Below are positions 60,990 to 64,000 of a DNA stretch of 64,000 nt, in pieces. The stretch is from Hellea sp. (GTDB taxonomy: Bacteria > Pseudomonadota > Alphaproteobacteria > Caulobacterales > Maricaulaceae), in assembly GCA_020631215.1 (NCBI GenBank), contig JAHDHS010000001.1, positions 88,992 to 152,991 on the forward strand, in the 5' to 3' direction. The position numbers and the translations under genes were made by a program. Every line of letters starts with the position of its first letter. Position 1 is the stretch's first letter. The notes beneath the pieces were generated by a model that saw nothing but the letters and a program-made list of their open reading frames with translations, had not been told where the DNA came from and did no database searches.

Positions 60990-63908
60990 ATGACAGAACA
61001 AAAACGCGATTATCGCGACACGCTTTTCCTCCCGAAGACGGATTTCCCCATGCGGGCGGGCCTGCCGAAGAAAGAACCCGAATGGCTGACCTATTGGAAC
61101 GAGATGGGGCTTTACGCCAAACTACGCGCGCAATCCACGGATAAACCGCAATATTGCCTGCATGACGGCCCGCCTTATGCGAACGGTCATATCCATATGG
61201 GCACGGCGCTGAATAAAATTCACAAAGACTTGATCAATCGCAGCCAGCAAATGGCGGGCTTTAACGCCAATTACGTGCCCGGCTGGGATTGTCACGGCCT
61301 GCCCATTGAGTGGAAAGTCGAAGAGGAATTTCGGAGCAAAGGCCGCGCCAAAGAAGATGTCCCCGCCAGCGAGTTTCGCGCCCGATGCCGGGACTATGCG
61401 CAGGAATGGCTCGATGTGCAGCGCGAAGAATTTAAACGCCTTGGCGTGGTCGGCGATTGGGATAATCCCTATGTGACGATGAAACCGGAGTCAGAGGCGG
61501 ACATCTGCGAAGAGCTTTTAAAGATCGCGGGAACTGGTCAGCTTTATCGCGGCAGCAAACCCATCATGTGGAGCCCGGTGGAGCAGACGGCTTTGGCTGA
61601 GGCGGAAGTTGAATATCATGAACGCAAGGCGACGCAAATTTATGTGCGCTTTCCAGTTGGTCAGGTTCTATCCAGAATTCCAGAGTTAAATGTTGATAAG
61701 CTTAGTCTTGTCATTTGGACTACTACACCTTGGACTATCCCGGCTAACAGGGCTGTCTCTTATTCTAGCAATATAGACTACGGGGTATACGAGATTACCG
61801 AACTTGGTGATCCGGGGTTCCCACTAGGGCAATCTGTTGGCGATCAATTAATTGCGGCCGATAAGCTATGGGATAAAATCGCGGAAGCAAGCCACATTAA
61901 GGGATTCAAGAGGATTGGACAGATCAGATACGCCGCTTTATCCGGAACGTATCTTCATCACCCTCTCAAAGGTATGGACGGGACGGACAAATATGATTTC
62001 CCTGTGCCCATGCTCGAAGGCGACCATGTTACCGCCGATGCGGGTACGGGCTTTGTCCATACCGCGCCGAGCCATGGCGAGGATGACTTTAATGTCTGGA
62101 TGGCCAATACGGATAAGATTGAGGCACTCGGCGCTGACCCCGCCGTCCCCATGACCCTCGATGATGCGGGCTGCTATACCGATGTCGTGCCCGAGCGCTT
62201 CCAAGGGCTGGACGTTATCCGTACCTCCGGCAAGAAGCGCGGGCAGGACGGGAAAGCTAACAACGCCGTGATTGAAGCTCTAAAAGATGCTAAAAATCTG
62301 CTCGCTATAAAACGCAACTTTCCTTTGCGTGATGCGCATTCTTGGAGAAGTAAAGCCCCCGTCATTCGCCGCGCCACGCCGCAATGGTTTATTTCTATGA
62401 GCAAAGGCGGCCTGCGTGACACGGCCTTGAACGCCATTGATCAGACGACATTCTATCCCGAGCGCGGACGCAACCGTCTGCGCACCATGGTCGAAGATCG
62501 TCCCGACTGGCTGATCTCTCGCCAGCGCGCTTGGGGCGTGCCGATTACCATTCTGGTCGGCCCGGACGGGCAGCTCCATACGGAGCGCGATGATGCCGAC
62601 GCCATTAATGCGCGTATCTTGGCCGCTGTGCGCCAACATGGCGTGGATGGCTGGTTCGACACGCCGCTGGCCAAGCTTATGCCGGATGACAATGATGGCT
62701 GGACCAAGGTCACGGATATTCTGGATGTCTGGTTCGATTCCGGCTGTACCCATGCCTTTTGTTTGAAACAGCGCGATGATCTGCCCGACCGCGCGGATTT
62801 ATATCTCGAAGGTTCGGACCAACATCGCGGCTGGTTCCAAAGCTCACTCCTGGAATCCTGCGCTGTCTACGGCGAAGCGCCTTACAAGGCCGTGATGACC
62901 GATGGGTTCGTCGTCGATGAGAAGGGCCTGAAAATGTCCAAATCGCTCGGCAATACCGTGTCCCCACAAGACATCGCCAAGCAATATGGCGTGGATATTC
63001 TGCGCCTTTGGGTCGCCTCATCCGATGTGCATAATGATTTGAAAATCGGTAAGGAAATCATCCAGACCAATGTCGATGCCTACCGGAAATTGCGCAATAC
63101 GCTGCGCTATATGATCGGCGCGCTGGACGGCTATGACCATGCCAAAGACGCCGTGGATTATGTCGACATGCCCGCGCTGGAACGCTGGGTGTTGCACCGC
63201 CTGTCTGAAATCACGGCGCAGCATAAGGTCTGGATTGCCGAGCATGAACACCGCAAGATTTTCAGCGAGCTGTTTAATTTCTGCACCAATGATCTGTCGG
63301 CCTTTTATTTCGATATCCGCAAAGACGCGCTTTATTGTGATCCGCTCGGCTCCACCCGGCGTCGGGCCTGTAGAACCGTGATGTTCTACATCTTCGAACG
63401 CCTGACCACATGGCTCGCGCCAATTCTTTGTTTTACGATGGAAGAAGTCTGGCAAACTCGGAATGAGACCAGCGTGCATTTGGAGGAGTTTAGGGAGGCT
63501 CCGGAGGAGTGGTATGACAAGGAACTACATTTCCACATGGAATATATCCAAGACTTCAGAGCCTCCGTTCAGGAAACTATTGAACCTTTACGGAAGGAAG
63601 GGATTATCAAATCCAGTTTGGAAGCCAGCGTGAACGCACCGGAAAGCGGGGAAGTTGGTAAAGCTCTTTCTGCCCTGAACATCACCCGTAAAGATGTCTA
63701 TGCTGACCCGACTGACCCATCCGACACGTTGGCAGATTATCTTATTGTGTCGGAATGCGACTTGATTGAAGGGCACCAATTGGTTGTGTCTGATCTAAAA
63801 GCCGAAGACACATTCCGCAAATGCGAACGATCTTGGAAATATTTCAAACCTAAAGGCAATGAAGACATCACCCCGCGTGACCAAGCCGCGGTGAACGCGC
63901 TGGGCTAA
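60990..63908 (+). CDS. ileS: Isoleucyl-tRNA synthetase
   Basis: 972 residues, full length. The HIGH-type motif is PYANGHIHMGTALNKIHKDL (about residues 62-80, HMGT), the editing domain contains TTTPWTIPANRAV and GTGFVHTAPSHGEDD, and the KMSKS loop is GLKMSKSLGNTVSP (about 648). The C-terminal region has the anticodon-binding domain (ERWVLHRLSEI) and no obvious zinc ribbon. AGAAGA precedes ATG. Parts at about 61640-61990 and 63420-63900 use visibly more AT-rich codons than the rest. Confidence 0.97.
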   Translation: MTEQKRDYRDTLFLPKTDFPMRAGLPKKEPEWLTYWNEMGLYAKLRAQSTDKPQYCLHDGPPYANGHIHMGTALNKIHKDLINRSQQMAGFNANYVPGWDCHGLPIEWKVEEEFRSKGRAKEDVPASEFRARCRDYAQEWLDVQREEFKRLGVVGDWDNPYVTMKPESEADICEELLKIAGTGQLYRGSKPIMWSPVEQTALAEAEVEYHERKATQIYVRFPVGQVLSRIPELNVDKLSLVIWTTTPWTIPANRAVSYSSNIDYGVYEITELGDPGFPLGQSVGDQLIAADKLWDKIAEASHIKGFKRIGQIRYAALSGTYLHHPLKGMDGTDKYDFPVPMLEGDHVTADAGTGFVHTAPSHGEDDFNVWMANTDKIEALGADPAVPMTLDDAGCYTDVVPERFQGLDVIRTSGKKRGQDGKANNAVIEALKDAKNLLAIKRNFPLRDAHSWRSKAPVIRRATPQWFISMSKGGLRDTALNAIDQTTFYPERGRNRLRTMVEDRPDWLISRQRAWGVPITILVGPDGQLHTERDDADAINARILAAVRQHGVDGWFDTPLAKLMPDDNDGWTKVTDILDVWFDSGCTHAFCLKQRDDLPDRADLYLEGSDQHRGWFQSSLLESCAVYGEAPYKAVMTDGFVVDEKGLKMSKSLGNTVSPQDIAKQYGVDILRLWVASSDVHNDLKIGKEIIQTNVDAYRKLRNTLRYMIGALDGYDHAKDAVDYVDMPALERWVLHRLSEITAQHKVWIAEHEHRKIFSELFNFCTNDLSAFYFDIRKDALYCDPLGSTRRRACRTVMFYIFERLTTWLAPILCFTMEEVWQTRNETSVHLEEFREAPEEWYDKELHFHMEYIQDFRASVQETIEPLRKEGIIKSSLEASVNAPESGEVGKALSALNITRKDVYADPTDPSDTLADYLIVSECDLIEGHQLVVSDLKAEDTFRKCERSWKYFKPKGNEDITPRDQAAVNALG

Positions 63909-63916
63909 GTTTATTT

Positions 63917-63985
63917 CCCCTCATCCTGAGGCGTCTTTTCCTCGTCCTTCGAGACGCCGCCTGGGCGGCTCCTCAGGATGAGGAA
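63917..63985. repeat. CCTCATCCTGAGGA-type palindromic element (copy 2)
   Basis: CCCCTCATCCTGAGG...CGTCCTTCGAGACGCCGCCTGGGCGGCTCCTCAGGATGAGG. The ends CCTCATCCTGAGG and CCTCAGGATGAGG are perfect reverse complements, with the internal hairpin GCCGCCTGGGCGGC. It lies right after ileS and is related to 53866-53972. Confidence 0.78.
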
Positions 63986-64000
63986 AAGGCGGGACTCGCT

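Overview
The window comes from a chromosome of a moderate-GC alphaproteobacterium. The evidence is a prmC-DUF4167 pair, an infC beginning with a non-AUG codon followed by Ala-Arg-Arg-Pro, a split glycine decarboxylase (gcvPA/gcvPB), a 60-residue zf-CHCC zinc-finger protein, a DUF1523/DUF6638/AAA+ cluster, and palindromic intergenic repeats of the CCTCATCCTGAGGA and GTCATCCCG types. The gene content would fit a marine stalked or budding group such as Maricaulales/Hyphomonadales, but that placement is inference. No rRNA, tRNA, IS element, prophage or CRISPR array was seen.

Layout. 1-4562 (minus): a tightly coupled run of pyridoxal kinase, serine hydrolase, two PaaI-type thioesterases, a MATE exporter and a GNAT acetyltransferase cut by the window edge. 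4629-9006 (plus): ArsC, then three tandem lipoproteins that share a lipobox leader and end like outer-membrane beta-barrels. 9086-17291: DUF885 protein, PhhB, a VanZ-like protein, a secreted Tyr/Val-repeat protein whose gene contains a near-perfect parS sequence, an AGCS symporter, an aromatic aminotransferase and an ECF sigma operon. 17292-17937: a gene-poor gap with a palindromic repeat. 17938-24920 (minus): a seven-gene cluster of coiled-coil protein, unknown, AAA+ ATPase, low-GC membrane protein, DUF6638, small membrane protein and DUF1523.

25021-43452: mostly housekeeping genes (ABC ATPase, zf-CHCC, TonB-like, polA, pgi, rph, YdbH-like, M23 peptidase, DUF4282 protein with a histone-H1-like tail, DUF4167, prmC, thioredoxin-like lipoprotein, hydrolase, glycosyltransferase, infC). 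43453-44315: structured leader, rpmI, rplT and terminator. 44395-46533: an AT-rich three-gene island encoding a methyltransferase-like protein, a HARE-HTH plus Nudix fusion and a RipA-like membrane protein. This is the best candidate for an undescribed system. 46670-51627: unknown basic protein, rnhA, ispH, lipoprotein, argS. 52126-58729: a tandem glycine riboswitch controlling gcvT-gcvH, a PaiB-like gene, gcvPA, a palindromic element, gcvPB and an MBL hydrolase. 58933-64000: a FolD-like protein lacking the cyclohydrolase lysine, two small membrane proteins, ileS and a palindromic repeat.

Metabolic theme. Glycine cleavage yields methylene-THF, which the FolD-like enzyme would oxidise. PdxK supplies the PLP used by GcvP and the aminotransferase. 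PhhB and the aminotransferase both point to aromatic amino-acid catabolism. These links are inferred from gene families and proximity.
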